Positions 43,778 through 56,200 of a DNA stretch of 64,000 nt are shown in pieces; position 1 is the stretch's first letter, and every line of letters starts with the position of its first letter. This DNA is from Fremontodendron californicum (Eukaryota; Streptophyta; Magnoliopsida; Malvales; Malvaceae), in assembly GCA_030761205.1 (NCBI GenBank), contig JAULJL010000015.1:6198501-6262500 (forward strand), in the 5' to 3' direction. The notes beneath the pieces were generated by a model that saw nothing but the letters and a program-made list of their open reading frames with translations, searched no databases and was not told where the DNA came from. The translations under genes and the position numbers were made by a program.

Positions 43778-45228
43778 TCCGACACTTCACTGTTCCTGGC
43801 ACTCCCCAGCAGAATGGAGTTGCAGAAAGGATGAACCGAACTTTGGTTGATAAAGTTCGCTGCATGTTATCCCAGTCGAGCTTGAGCAAAGCATTTTGGG
43901 CGGAGGCTTTATTGTTCGCCTCCCACATTATCAACAGACTAACCTCCACCGCAATTGATGGGAAGACTCCCATAGAGGTGTAGTCCGGATATTCTGCCAT
44001 TGAATATGATCGGCTTCGTAGTAACGGATGCAAAACTGGATCCTAGAGCCAAGAAAGCTGTCTTCATGGGCTTTAGTGAAGGAGTAAAAGCAGTCCGATT
44101 GTGGAACCCTGAGTCAAAGAGAGTCATCGTAAGCCGAGATGTTGCCTTTGACGAATCTGTAATGCTGAAACTGTCAACTCCAGAGAATGTGAACCAAGAT
44201 TCTCTAAAGCAGGTGGAGTTTGAATCAGAAGATGCTGGTCAAAATTCAGATGAATCTGAACCAGAATCTGATGACACCTTAACTGAAGTGGAGGAGTCAT
44301 CACCGGAAATCTTTCAGCAACTTGAATCAGTTGTCACCAGTAGACCGAATAGACATATTCGGAAACCTGCTCGATACACAGACGTGGTGGCATACGCCCT
44401 TCCAGTAATTGATGATGATGTTCTGATCAATTACAAAGAAGCTGTAAACAGCCCTGAGCATGCCCAGTGGAAGGAGGCGATCAGACTTGGAAGTTGGTTC
44501 CACTTCCAACACTCAAAAGATCAATTGAGTGCAAATGGGTCTTTGCCAAAAAGGAGGGTGCTACCGGCAAAGACAGCATCAGATACAAAGCCAGATTGGT
44601 AGCCAAAGGTTAGGCTCAAAAAGAAAGGAATAGACTACAATGAGGTATTTTCACCTGTTGTTAAGCATGCATCTATTCGGATCTTATTGGCTTTAGTAGC
44701 ACTGTATAACCTAGAGATAGTTCAACTTGATGTAAAAACTGCATTCCTCCATGGTTCCGTAGAGGAGGAAATTTGTATGACTCAACCAGATGGTTCTGGA
44801 GTCCCCGGTAGCAAAGATTACAAAAGCAAGTTGAACAGGTCACTGTATGGTCTGAAACAATGCCGTGACAGCTGTACAAACGGTTGGACTGTTTCATGAA
44901 AGGATGAAAAGTACACACACAGTCAATTTGATCACTGTGTTTATTTCCGGAAACTTCAAGATGGATCATTTGTCTATCTGCTGAAAAAGGCAAGGTGGAG
45001 ATCGACAGGCTGAAGGCTCAACTGAGTTCAGAGTTCGAGATGATCTTGGAGAAGCTAAGAAAATTCCTGGGAAGTAGACAGAAAAATTGACTCAGGCTCA
45101 GTGCATTGATGAATCATGCCAATGCAGTAGGTGCCCTGATATGTGAGTAATGGTGTGTACATTTGAAGGAGAAAGGAGGAAGCTCTGATCTGTGAATTCT
45201 CTCTGTGGATTCTCGCCAAGGTGGAGAT
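43778..45228 (+). pseudogene. TE4 pol remnants
   Basis: Pieces of integrase C-terminus, RT and a trace of later pol, aligned to TE3 but broken. There are stops at 43981-43983 (TAG for TGG) and 44611-44613 (TAG for TAC), small deletions near 44027 and 44481, loss of the YVDD region near 44980, and loss of nearly all RNase H before the 3' LTR. Not functional. Confidence 0.88.
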
Positions 45229-45754
45229 TGTTGGAATATGGTATGGCTCAAAGTCACATTTGGTGGCTTAGCACCAATAATGGAGCTACCACTTGCACCA
45301 CTTGCACCACCAATAATGGAAGCTACCACTTGCAAATGGATGGTGGCTATGGTGGCTACCACTTGCAAAGTGTTCACACCAAGATAGGTGGTGGATGGTG
45401 GCTATGGTGGCTGCCACTTGCTTAGTGTTCACACCTTGATATTTTGGCTATAAATAGCCATGTAGAGTAAGAGAGAAATGAGTGAGTAGAGTAGAGTTGA
45501 GTAAGTTAGAGCTAAATTGTTGAAGCAAATACTCTGTGTTTATAGAGTAATTCGGTATTGTGTTGAGTTGTGAGTTCAGTGCTTGTGTAGCACCTTGAAT
45601 TCTGTATATGTTTGTACTCTAAACTCCATTAATACAAAGCTTCAAGCTCCTCCTCCCGTGGACGTAGGCACAGTTGCCGAACCACGTAAAATATCGGTGT
45701 TTTTTCAGTGTGTTTAAATCGGTTTTAGTAATATCAATTCGCTTCCGCACAACA
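45229..45754 (+). repeat. TE4 3' LTR
   Basis: 526 bp, no difference from the 5' LTR found by eye; preceded by GGTGGAGAT, the same polypurine-like end as TE3. Confidence 0.92.
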
Positions 45755-46079
45755 TAAACTTCATTTCAAATAATTTAGAGGATTAATAATACTGTTGAAT
45801 AAAAATTGAGTATTTATGATAGACATCAAATCAAAAAGAAAAGTTGAAAAAAAAAATTAAGGAGTGTATATATGAATCAAAATCATAGAAATATATTAGA
45901 TCGAATTTTTTTTTTCTCCTCCTCCGATTGTAACAGAAAAATCGTGCTCACTTTTATAATAAACTAGATAAGTCCGCGCTTCGCTGTGGAATACTATCGG
46001 ATTTGAATTAATATTTTGTAATAATTTTGAAAGATAAAAAAGCGAGAGTAGTAAAGATAATAATTTAGAAAAATAATAA

Positions 46080-47300
46080 TTCTTATTCTTATACGACACC
46101 TCGTATAAAATTAAGAGTTATTTGAATATGGTCAATTATATCCGACAATTTCAAACACAAAATAATTATACTATAAGAACATAACATGAAAAAAATAATT
46201 AAAACACGACACAAATACCCAAAAATAAAATGAACAGGACACAAATACACGAACGTGTCAAAATCTACATAAAACAAATTATTAAAGTGTCAAAATTTAT
46301 ATAAATATATAATACCTTGAATACGATTATAATAGAAAAAATAACACGAACATGATGACGCGTGACACAAATTTTTGAGTTATTTGAATAGTGTCAATTA
46401 GACTTGTCAATTTCGGATATAACATGATTATACGATTCGAACACAATATAGAAAAAATAATTAAAACACGACACAAAAAATAGCATGAACACGACACAAA
46501 CACACGAACGTGTCAAAATCTACATAAAACGAATTATTAACATGTAAAATTTTATATAAATTTATAATATTTTAAATACATGATAAAATAACACAAATAT
46601 GTTACTGACATACAATTTTTCTCTAAATTAAATCATTATAACAAATTATGCAAAATATGAGATGAATTAAGACATGACACGAACACACAAAAAATTCTTT
46701 AAATTGGATCACCATGACAAACTATGCAAAATATTTAGAGACACTACACGAACACACAAAATTTTCTCTAAATTGGATCACCATGACAAACTATGCAAAA
46801 TATTTGGAGACACGACATGAACACAAAATTTTCTCTAAATTGGATCACCATGACAAACTATGCAAAATATTTGAATGAATTGAAACACGACACGAACACA
46901 TAAAAGAATAATTAAAATACGGCACGACATGAAAATAACATGAACACAACACAAATACACGAACGTGTCAAAATCTACATAAAATGAATTATTAGCATAT
47001 AAAAATCTATTTAAATTTATAATATTTTGAACACACAAAAGAATAACACGAACACGAAAAATAATATAAACACGAACGAATATCTGAACGTGTCAAAATC
47101 TACATAAAATGAGTTATTAACATGTAAAAATTATATAAATTCATAATATTTTGAACATATGAAAAAATAACACCAACACAATACGAATATACAAACGTGT
47201 CAAAATCTACATAAAATGAATTATCAACTTGTAAAAATTGTATAAATTTATAATATTTCGAACACATAAAAAATAACATGAATATAAAAACAACACGAAC
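46080..47300. repeat. Complex tandem repeat field
   Basis: Two alternating units. Unit A (about 110 bp) carries ACGTGTCAAAATCTACATAA and then a TATAAATTTATAATATTTTGAAC stretch; copies start near 46252, 46506, 46965, 47086 and 47193. Unit B (about 75 bp) carries GGATCACCATGACAAACTATG; copies near 46707, 46775 and 46840, with a diverged one near 46640. Units are linked by ACACGACACGAACAC strings. Confidence 0.7.
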
Positions 47301-48352
47301 ACATAATTTTTTCTCCATTTCATTTCTTTTCTTTTCTTTTTCCTTTTTTTTTTCTTTCTGTCCTTCTTAATAAAAAATAAATTAAAAATATCCAAACTAA
47401 CTCTCAAACCCTCTTAATACCTTTGCTTACTTATCAACTATCCCTTAATTCAAAATCCTTAATTTTCAATTCTCATTGAATTTGACGATAGCTTTTAATT
47501 ATTGTAATAATAAATTTGGGGATAGCTTTTAATTATTGTAATAGATCTCCCTCCTCTTCTTTATTTTATTTTTTGATGTCTCCCACTCTTCGGGTCTTTT
47601 TTTTTGAAAGTAACAAAGGAAGAAAGTTCTTGGGCCTAAGATTTGACTGAGACAATATTAAAACGTCTGATCTCAACCGGTCAAAATATATAAACAATTT
47701 TTTTTACCAAAAAAAATATATAAACAATTTTTTTTGGATAATTAAATAAATTAAATATTTGAAAAATGACTTTAAATTTTTTTAATTAACTTGTAAATTT
47801 TTTAATATATTTTATTATGTGTCACTCTTATTAATCAAATCTAAAAGTTTCACGTTAATCATGCTTATAAAATCTAAAGACAATTTTTCATTATATATAT
47901 TTGCATGATTTTTCATTATATATATATATATATATATTTGCAGAACTATGTCAAAATCTCATTTCTATTAATTTAGAGATTCGAATATATACTTGGAAAA
48001 TAAATTTCAAGCAATTGGAGAGTCTTTCAATTTTTATCAACTTAGGCTAACTATTCACCTGTTCAGTGCGTTTTGGACCTTTTTGGGTTCAAACGCATTG
48101 ATCTCTTGTGTAGATAATAAGGGATGGCACGGTAGAATTCTTTCCATAGTACCATAGTTTCAGGGAACAATTGAACCTTTAAGGATCCAGTTGCTCCAAC
48201 TGGAGCTTTCTTTAATTTTTTACTCTTATATAATTATTAGTTAATTCATTAAAATATTTATTTAAATATATAAAATAATATATGTTTAATTTTTAAAATT
48301 TTAAAAATAATTAAAATATATAAATATAATTTATCAAAATATTCTTACATTA

Positions 48353-48655
48353 ATGTCTTTAATGGTCATTTTCATTCTCATCTCACCATCACCGTTGTTT
48401 TTACATCCAAACACATATCCCACCGGTACAGTACCCAATCTCACCTCTACAATAACTAATTTCACCTTCATCGTTATTTTTAATTTCACCGGAACCAATT
48501 TCACTGTCGATCCAAATGGACCCAAGCCAAAGTGTTATTTTTAATTTCATCGGAACCAATTTCACTATCGATCCAAATGGACCCAAGCCAAAATGTTATT
48601 TTTAATTTCACCGAAACCAATCTCACTATCGATCTAAATGCACTTAAACCAAAGT
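48353..48655 (-). repeat. M2-family element (partial, minus) with a 61-bp triplication
   Basis: The complement of this stretch matches the left end of the M2 elements at 10 kb (CCATTTGGATCGACAGTGAAA, GGTGAGATTGGGTA, GGTGGGATATGTGTTTGGAT). The terminal 61 bp, ending ATCCAAATGGACCCAAGCC, is present in three head-to-tail, slightly diverged copies at about 48470-48655. Confidence 0.7.
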
Positions 48656-50555
48656 GCTAGCAAGTTTGAGCAATTGCTCTCGGATTCTCAATTCCTAAGC
48701 TGTGAGAGCCGGGGTATAGTATGGAACTCTGGATCGAATGAAAATCCTCTGCCCCTTAATCCTGCCCCCATCTCTGCCCCGCCTGTGAAAATGTGCTACA
48801 TGTTTATTTTGTTTTATAGTCTTAAGCCTTATTTGGTTTTAAGATTTAATTCATTTTTCAATTTTTTTAATTAAAAAATAAATAAAAAACTAATATTACA
48901 AAAAATAAATAAAATATTATAATATAAGTATTAAAAAATATATTAATTCATTTATATTTTAAAACCTAATAAAAAGATAAAATTATCAAAAAATTAAATA
49001 AAAATAACATATTTAAAAAAAATAATATGAATAAACCTGGTAGATTTAAATTACAAATTTAAAAATCTGAACAGATCTGGATAAAATTTGAGATTCAAAT
49101 TATCAATTTGAACCGAATTTGAATAAAATAATAATATTAATATTATATTTAAATTAAATCCAAACTCGATCCAACCCGACAGATATAAACACAACTACAT
49201 CAACTCGATTCAAATTATTCATATATTTTTTTAATTATTTCAAGAGAATATATTTGATGTAGTATTTAATTTTTTCACATGTAGCAAGCTAGAAAATCCT
49301 TAACCCATGCAGTGAACTCCCTTTGCTTTAAATTACAAAATTAATATAAAGACACAAAGTAACTATTAATTAACAGAATAAAACAAAACAAAGTGAAGTT
49401 GGATAGAACTGAACCGCTTAATAAAAAGCTACTGGAATGAAATAATTACCATTCAAGCTTTGTTAGATTTACGACTACCATCCAATCTAATTGTTGTTTC
49501 CTTCCCTTCAATTCCATCAATTTTATTCATAATGTAATTAATTACATTATTTTAAAAATTAATGGCCTGCACTCCATACCATGAGCTACACGGATCATCC
49601 ATTATGCAACAAACACTAAGAGTAAATTTACCAAAATACTACTTCTATAAAACTGCTTCACTACGTACATAAAACGATACATTAGTCCAAGATATATATG
49701 GACTCCCTCGCTACGAAAATTTGAAGGCGGCCTTAATTGTAGCACTAGCATCAGCTACTATATATTTAATACACAGGAAAGCTTCATGGCGTATCATCCC
49801 GGTTTACCCTAGCAGCTGTCGCCATGGTATCCGCCACTCCACCAGGCGTGGGCATCGTGTCAGGCTTGTTACTCAGCTCCGCACCTCTCACCCCATCAAC
49901 ATCTTCGCTTGTCACAGCTTTATCGTGAGGCAACTTTGCAGTAGCGTCCTGTCCCAAAGAAAAATCAAAAAGGACGAATTGGGAAATTACTAATTGTTTG
50001 CAATCTATAACTAGTTAAGTGAAGGGGCAAAGTATTATGAAGTCTTAATTACCGACAAAACATCAGATATAGTGATCTTATTATAATCATAAGCCACACG
50101 GTCATTGAAAATAGCAGCAGCTTGAGCTGTGGCGCCAAGGCCGCTACGTCGGGTTACACGGCTACCAGCAGCTCTCGCCTCAGCCGCTCGTATTGCAGCT
50201 GCATCACCTTTGTCAACCGGTTTGTCGCCAACAGAGATAGCTGTTGCCTCCAAAGCTTCACCAATGGTGAAGCCACTTTTATCAACCGCGCGCGCACCCG
50301 TTGGAGTTGGAGATGGAGTTGCCCATCGCACATCCCCTGTATTTGGAGATGGAGAAAGGGTTGAAGCTGGAACATCAGATGGATTGTACTGCCCTACTAT
50401 CTGCCTCAGAAAAACAATCAATCTATTAGGATTTATATCATAATAACATCTTGTTGAAAAAGCTTCGGAGACATGCGTATATTTGACCTGGTTAGCAATA
50501 GCTTCAGTGACAACAACTTTTCCTTGGACATCTCTTGATTTAGTTCGTATTGCAG

Positions 50556-52483
50556 TTGCAAAGGAACACTTGGAGACAAATTAATCACATGTGCCACTGT
50601 ATACAAAGCTTCACCCCAAAAAGATCTAGGTAACTTTGCATCTGAAAGCAAACATCTGACTCTCTCAATCAATGTTCTGTTCATTCTTTCGGCTAAGCCA
50701 TTCAACTGTGGTGTCTTAGGAGGTGTCTTTTGATGTCTGATTTCCTGTGCACGACAATAATCATCAAATGGTCCACTTTGCCTTTCAACTGAATATCAGA
50801 ACGAATGCACTTCAACTTCTTCCCAGTTTGCCTTTCAACTGAAGCCTGAAACTGTTTGAACACATCAAGCACTTGGTCTTTTGTTTTCAAAGTATAGACC
50901 CAAAGTTTTCTTGAATGGTCATCAATAAAAGTCACGAAATAAAGTGCACCACCATACGACCTTACTTTCAAAGGACCACAAACATCGGAATGTACCAACT
51001 CTAGCAAATCTGATTTTCTTGAAGGAGGATGACTCTTAAATGAAACTCTTCTTTGTTTTCCAGCTAAACAATGAGCACAATTCTTCAGTGTAGCATTCTT
51101 CAACCCAGAAAGTTGATTCTTCTTGGCCAGACAATTAAGCCCCTTTTCACTCATGTGACTAAGCCGTTTATGCCATAGCACAGTTGAACTATCATTTTCC
51201 GTCACATTAACAATGCCTCTGGAAATTGAAGACTGCATCAAATATAAATTTGAACACTTCTTTCCTCGAGCCACAACTAATGAGCCTCTAGTCAATTTCC
51301 ACTGACCATCACTGAAGGTGTTACAAAATCCCTCATCATCTAGCTTTCCCGCTGAAATCAAATTCAAACGGATATCCGGTGCATGTCTGACATTTTTCAG
51401 CGTCAACTTTGTTCCATTGTTAGTTTCCAAACAGACATCTCCCATGCCAACAACATGTGCTAAGCCATCATTACCCATCTTCAATACCCCAAAATTACCA
51501 GGCGTATAAGATGTGAAGAATTCCTTCCTAGACGTGACATGAAGTGAAGCACCAGTGTCTATTACCCAACTTGTCTCGTCGCATGCTAAGTTGATCACAT
51601 TCTCATCACAAGTAACCAACAGATCATCAGAGGTAGCAGCAGTAACACGATCATTCTTTCCATGATCCCTATTCTCTTGTTTATCACTACCACCTTTGTT
51701 CTCTTTCCTCCACTTGTAGCAATATTTCTTGATATGGCCCATCTTGCCACAATAATGGCACTCAACATTTTTAAATCTTGATCTTGACTTGCTTCGGCTT
51801 TTATCTCTACCCGTTTCATTTTTGCTCCTACTTCTCCCCCTATTTTCAGTAACTAGAACCTCAGACTGTGATGAAAAACCCTGAGACTTTCTTCTCACTT
51901 CTTCATTCAAAACACCATTCTTGGCAAGTTCCAAAGTTACTACACCATTATGAGCAGAATTAATAAGTGAAACTCGAAATGTTTCCCAAGAATCCGGTAG
52001 AGTAGCAAGCAACCAAAGCCCTACTACTTCATCCTCAAATTTGATGCCCATACCAATTAACTGATTCATAACTCCTTGAAACGCATTCAAGTGATCAGCC
52101 ACAGTTGTTCCTTCTTTATACTTCAGTTCCATCATTTTTTTAAGCATGAACAACTTGTTATTGCCAGACTTTAAAGCATACAAGTTTTCAAGCTTGTTCC
52201 ACAATGTGCGTGCATGTGTCTCTTGATCAATGTGATTGTAAACATTTTCCTCAACAAATTGGCGAATAAAAGCACACACCTGCTGATTCTCAAATTCCCA
52301 TTCCTCATCACTTTTAGATTCGGGTTTTTGAGTAGCAAAGACAGGAAGATGCAAAGACTTCACAAATAACATGTCTTTCATTTTATTCTGCCACAATTGA
52401 TAATTTGTGCCATTCAAAACAATCATTCTACTTGTGCCAGCCTCCATAATTACATAGCAACACAATCAAAGCTCTGATACCAG
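50556..52483 (-). mobile_element. Truncated second copy of TE5 (gag to integrase, no left LTR)
   Basis: Shares the LTR 52484-53201 as its 5' LTR, has its own primer binding site (about 52471-52482) and gag start (ATG at 52447), and follows TE5 closely through gag, protease and integrase. It stops abruptly at 50556 within the integrase C-terminal part (SPSVPLQ) and joins LEA-D exon 1 directly. The frame is open to about 50702 but is shifted near 50782-50800, which destroys the NGGEY motif of the integrase core. Confidence 0.88.
50702..52447 (-). pseudogene. Truncated gag-integrase frame of the second TE5 copy
   Basis: Gag, CCHC knuckle (CHYCGKMGHIKKYC), protease WVIDTG, integrase finger (HKRLSH..NCAHC) and the first half of the integrase core with HSDVCGP. 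The frame is lost after CIRSD because 16 bases are replaced by 18 at about 50783-50800. The remaining integrase piece continues in another frame (50556-50705: MNGLAERMNR onward). Confidence 0.88.
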
Positions 52484-52587
52484 TGTGATGGGCAGAAACC
52501 GAACTTACCAATAAATCGGGAAAGCACAACCGGTAGTTCTTTCTCTCCCAATTAACAGGATCTGTAAATATGGTACTAAATTGCACA

Positions 52588-52629
<42 letters not shown>

Positions 52630-53201
52630 TCCAGCAACACAAATTCAACCAAGGATAATCACCAACAACCAATCACACGAGACACACAATTTTTACGTGG
52701 AAAACCCCTTTAAATCAAAGGGTAAAAACCACGGGACTTAGGAGTCCAGTCAAAATCTCCACTATAATGAGAGTGTGTTTACAATATCACAATAATTCAG
52801 CTAATACAATGAGTACACAACTCTAACTTAGCTATCAACAAGTGATATTAAAATCAAAGAGAGAAAGTTGAGAAATCACCCCAAAAACGTGACTACTATT
52901 CGGACACAAAACAGTACTTTATAGTGTTCAGATGGAAATTCTCACCGTACACAATCAGCATCTATGTATCCTATAGCCACTGCCAGAAAATCAAGAAGAT
53001 CGGACCACGGATGAACCTCCGATCGACGACTTGATCAAAACTGTGCAACTCACTCTTTTCTCTCTTTCTCTGCCGCCTCCCTCTTTTTTTTTTTCTTTTG
53101 CTACTGACTCTCATCTCACCAAATACAACAAACCCTCAAATTAAAAAGGGCTAAGGGCATAAAAGGAATTTCCTCCATATAGGAGGGACCCATGCCCAAC
53201 A
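52484..53201 (-). repeat. TE5 shared middle LTR, 718 bp
   Basis: TGTGATGGGC...ATGCCCAACA on the plus strand. Serves as 3' LTR of TE5 and as 5' LTR of the truncated copy. Differs from 57238-57940 by a few substitutions and by a (TA)n tract of about 20 units against about 9. Confidence 0.93.
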
Positions 53202-53217
53202 AATCTCCCCCTCCCGA

Positions 53218-56200
53218 CTATGTGGAGGTGTTCGCCATCCCGGCGATCAAACAACATATTTCAAACTTTTCTCTTGGTAAGGCTTTAGTCAACATATCAG
53301 CACCATTATCATCAGTATGAATTTTCTCAAGTTCTAACAATTTAGCATCGAGAACATCTCGTATCCAATGATACCTTACATCGATATGTTTAGACCTAGC
53401 ATGAAAGGTTGAATTCTTACCAAGATGAATAGCGCTCTGGCTATCACAAAATAAAACATACCTCTCTTGGGTAAAGCCAAGTTCTTGCATAAATCTCTTC
53501 ATCCAAAGCAACTCCTTGCACGCTTCGGTCACTGCAATGAACTCTGACTCAGTAGTGGACAATGCAACACATTTTTGCAATCTGGATTGCCAAGCCACAG
53601 CTCCCCCTGCAGAAGTAATTAAGTAACCCGAAGTGGACTTTCTGGAGTCAATATCTCCAGCCATATCAGAATCTGTATAACCAACTAGAACAGGTTTCTC
53701 ATTGCCGAAACAAAGTTTCAAGTTGGAAGTACCCCGAAGATATCTCATAATCCACTTCACTGCATTCCAATGCTCTCTGCCTGGATTAGAAAGAAACCGA
53801 CTGACGGTGCCAACAGAATGAGCTAAGTCAGGTCTTGTGCATACCATTGCATACATCAAACTACCCACGGCTGAAGCATAAGGAACCTTCTGCATGTCTT
53901 CCTTCTCATCTCTTGTGGAAGGACTCTGCTTGACACTCAATCTAAAGTGTGTAGCAAGAGGAGTGCTCACCACTTTAGCTTTGTCCATACTAAACCTTTG
54001 AAGTACTTTTTCAATGTACTTCTCTTGTGATAACCACAATTTCTTGGCATTTCTATCACGTGTGATCCTTATGCCAAGAATTTGCTTTGCTGGCCCGAAG
54101 TCCTTCATCGCAAAGGATTTACTCAACTCTTGCTTCAACATATTAATCTTAGAAGCATTACGACCAACAATAAGCATATCATCAACATAGAGCAACAAAA
54201 TAATAAAATCATCACCAGAGAAATTCTTGACAAAAACACAATGATCAGAAGTAGTCTTCTTGTAGCCATGCTCCCCCATAACAGACTCAAACTTCTTGTA
54301 CCATTGCCTCGGAGCTTGCTTCAAACCATACAAGCTCTTCTTTAATTTGCACACATAGTCCTCTTTTCCTTGTGCAATGAAACCCTCTGGCTGCTCCATG
54401 TAAAGCTCTTCTTCTAAATCACCATGAAGAAAAGCAGTTTTCACATCCATTTGCTCGACTTCCAAGTCATAATAGGATGCCAAACTCAATATAGATCTGA
54501 TAGAGGACATTTTTACAACTGGAGAGAATATTTCCTCAAAATCAATCCCCTTTTTCTGACTGAAACCCTTGACGACCAATCTAGCTTTGTATCGTGGAGT
54601 TGAAGAATTCTCTTCTTGCTTCAACCTGTAAACCCACCGATTTTTCAAAGCTCTTTTACCCTTAGGCAATTTCACCAGCTCAAACGTATGGTTGTCATGT
54701 AAAGATTTAAGCTCATCTTTCATAGCATCAACCCACTGATCTTTGCATTCACTCCCCATAGCCTCTTCATAACACTCCGGTTCTTCCCCATCAGTTAAAA
54801 GAACATACTGATCAGAAGAATACCTCACAGAAGGCTGTCGATCTCTAGTAGACCTCCGAAGTGGAACTGCTGGTGGAGATATAGGTCCTTGGTGTTGATC
54901 ATTCACAACACTATCCATGGGAGCATCAAAATCACCCATACCATGCTGGTCATCATGGACATCTTCTTGCATGCCATCCTCAACTGGATTTGGCGGAGGG
55001 GTTAGAGGAATTGGATCCATGGTGGTCAAGTCATCACTATTCTGTGGATCGGTTTTCTCCGCCTTGTCAATGTCATCAATGGTCTGATCCTCAATGAAAA
55101 CAACATCTCTGCTTCTAACAAGTTTCTTTTCAACTGGGTCATATTACCCAAATTCATCTTGACCATAACCAACAAAGATACATTGACGAGTCTTGGCATC
55201 TAACTTTGACCTCTCATCCTTTGGAACATGTACAAAAGCCTTGCAACCGAACACACGCAGGTGATCATATGACATATCCTTACCAAACCAAACTTTGTCT
55301 GGAACATCACCTTGCAAAGGAACACTTGGAGACAAATTAATCACATGTGCCACTGTATACAAAGCTTCACCCCAAAAAGATCTAGGTAACTTTGCATCTG
55401 AAAGCAAACATCTGACTCTCTCAATCAATGTTCTGTTCATTCTTTCGGCTAAGCCATTCAACTGTGGTGTCTTAGGAGGTGTCTTTTGATGTCTGATTCC
55501 CTGTGCACGACAATAATCATCAAATGGTCCACTATATTCGCCGCCGTTATCAGAACGAATGCACTTCAACTTCTTCCCAGTTTGCCTTTCAACTGAAGCC
55601 TGAAACTGTTTGAACACATCAAGCACTTGGTCTTTTGTTTTCAAAGTATAGACCCAAAGTTTTCTTGAATGGTCATCAATAAAAGTCACGAAATAAAGTG
55701 CACCACCATACGACCTTACTTTCAAAGGACCACAAACATCGGAATGTACCAACTCTAGCAAATCTGATTTTCTTGAAGGAGGATGACTCTTAAATGAAAC
55801 TCTTCTTTGTTTTCCAGCTAAACAATGAGCACAATTCTTCAGTGTAGCATTCTTCAACCCAGAAAGTTGATTCTTCTTGGCCAGACAATTAAGCCCCTTT
55901 TCACTCATGTGACTAAGCCGTTTATGCCATAGCACAGTTGAACTATCATTTTCCGTCACATTAACAATGCCTCTGGAAATTGAAGACTGCATCAAATATA
56001 AATTTGAACACTTCTTTCCTCGAGCCACAACTAATGAGCCTCTAGTCAATTTCCACTGACCATCACTGAAGGTGTTACAAAATCCCTCATCATCTAGCTT
56101 TCCCGCTGAAATCAAATTCAAACGGATATCCGGTGCATGTCTGACATTTTTCAGCGTCAACTTTGTTCCATTGTTAGTTTCCAAACAGACATCTCCCATG

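Larger units (their letters stand above)
41319..45754 (+). mobile_element. TE4: pol-defective copia element related to TE3
   Basis: LTRs of 526 bp at 41319-41844 and 45229-45754, identical by eye; exact target duplication TAAAC at 41314-41318 and 45755-45759. Primer binding site 41848-41859. The leader and gag are close relatives of TE3 (protein about 95% alike), but the U3 part of the LTR differs. Gag and protease are open; integrase, RT and RNase H are shredded by deletions and stops. Total 4436 bp against 5686 for TE3. Confidence 0.93.
45760..49783. other. Intergenic DNA with tandem repeats
   Basis: Holds the repeat field 46080-47300 and the M2-related repeat 48353-48655. A short GC-rich palindromic motif CCGCGCTTCGCTGTGG is at about 45973. 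The rest is AT-rich with no supported gene; the last 200 bp are the likely 3' UTR of LEA-D. Confidence 0.6.

Noticed and set aside
46080..47300. CRISPR-like array
   Set aside because: Plant nuclear DNA, diverged long units without regular unique spacers, no cas genes.
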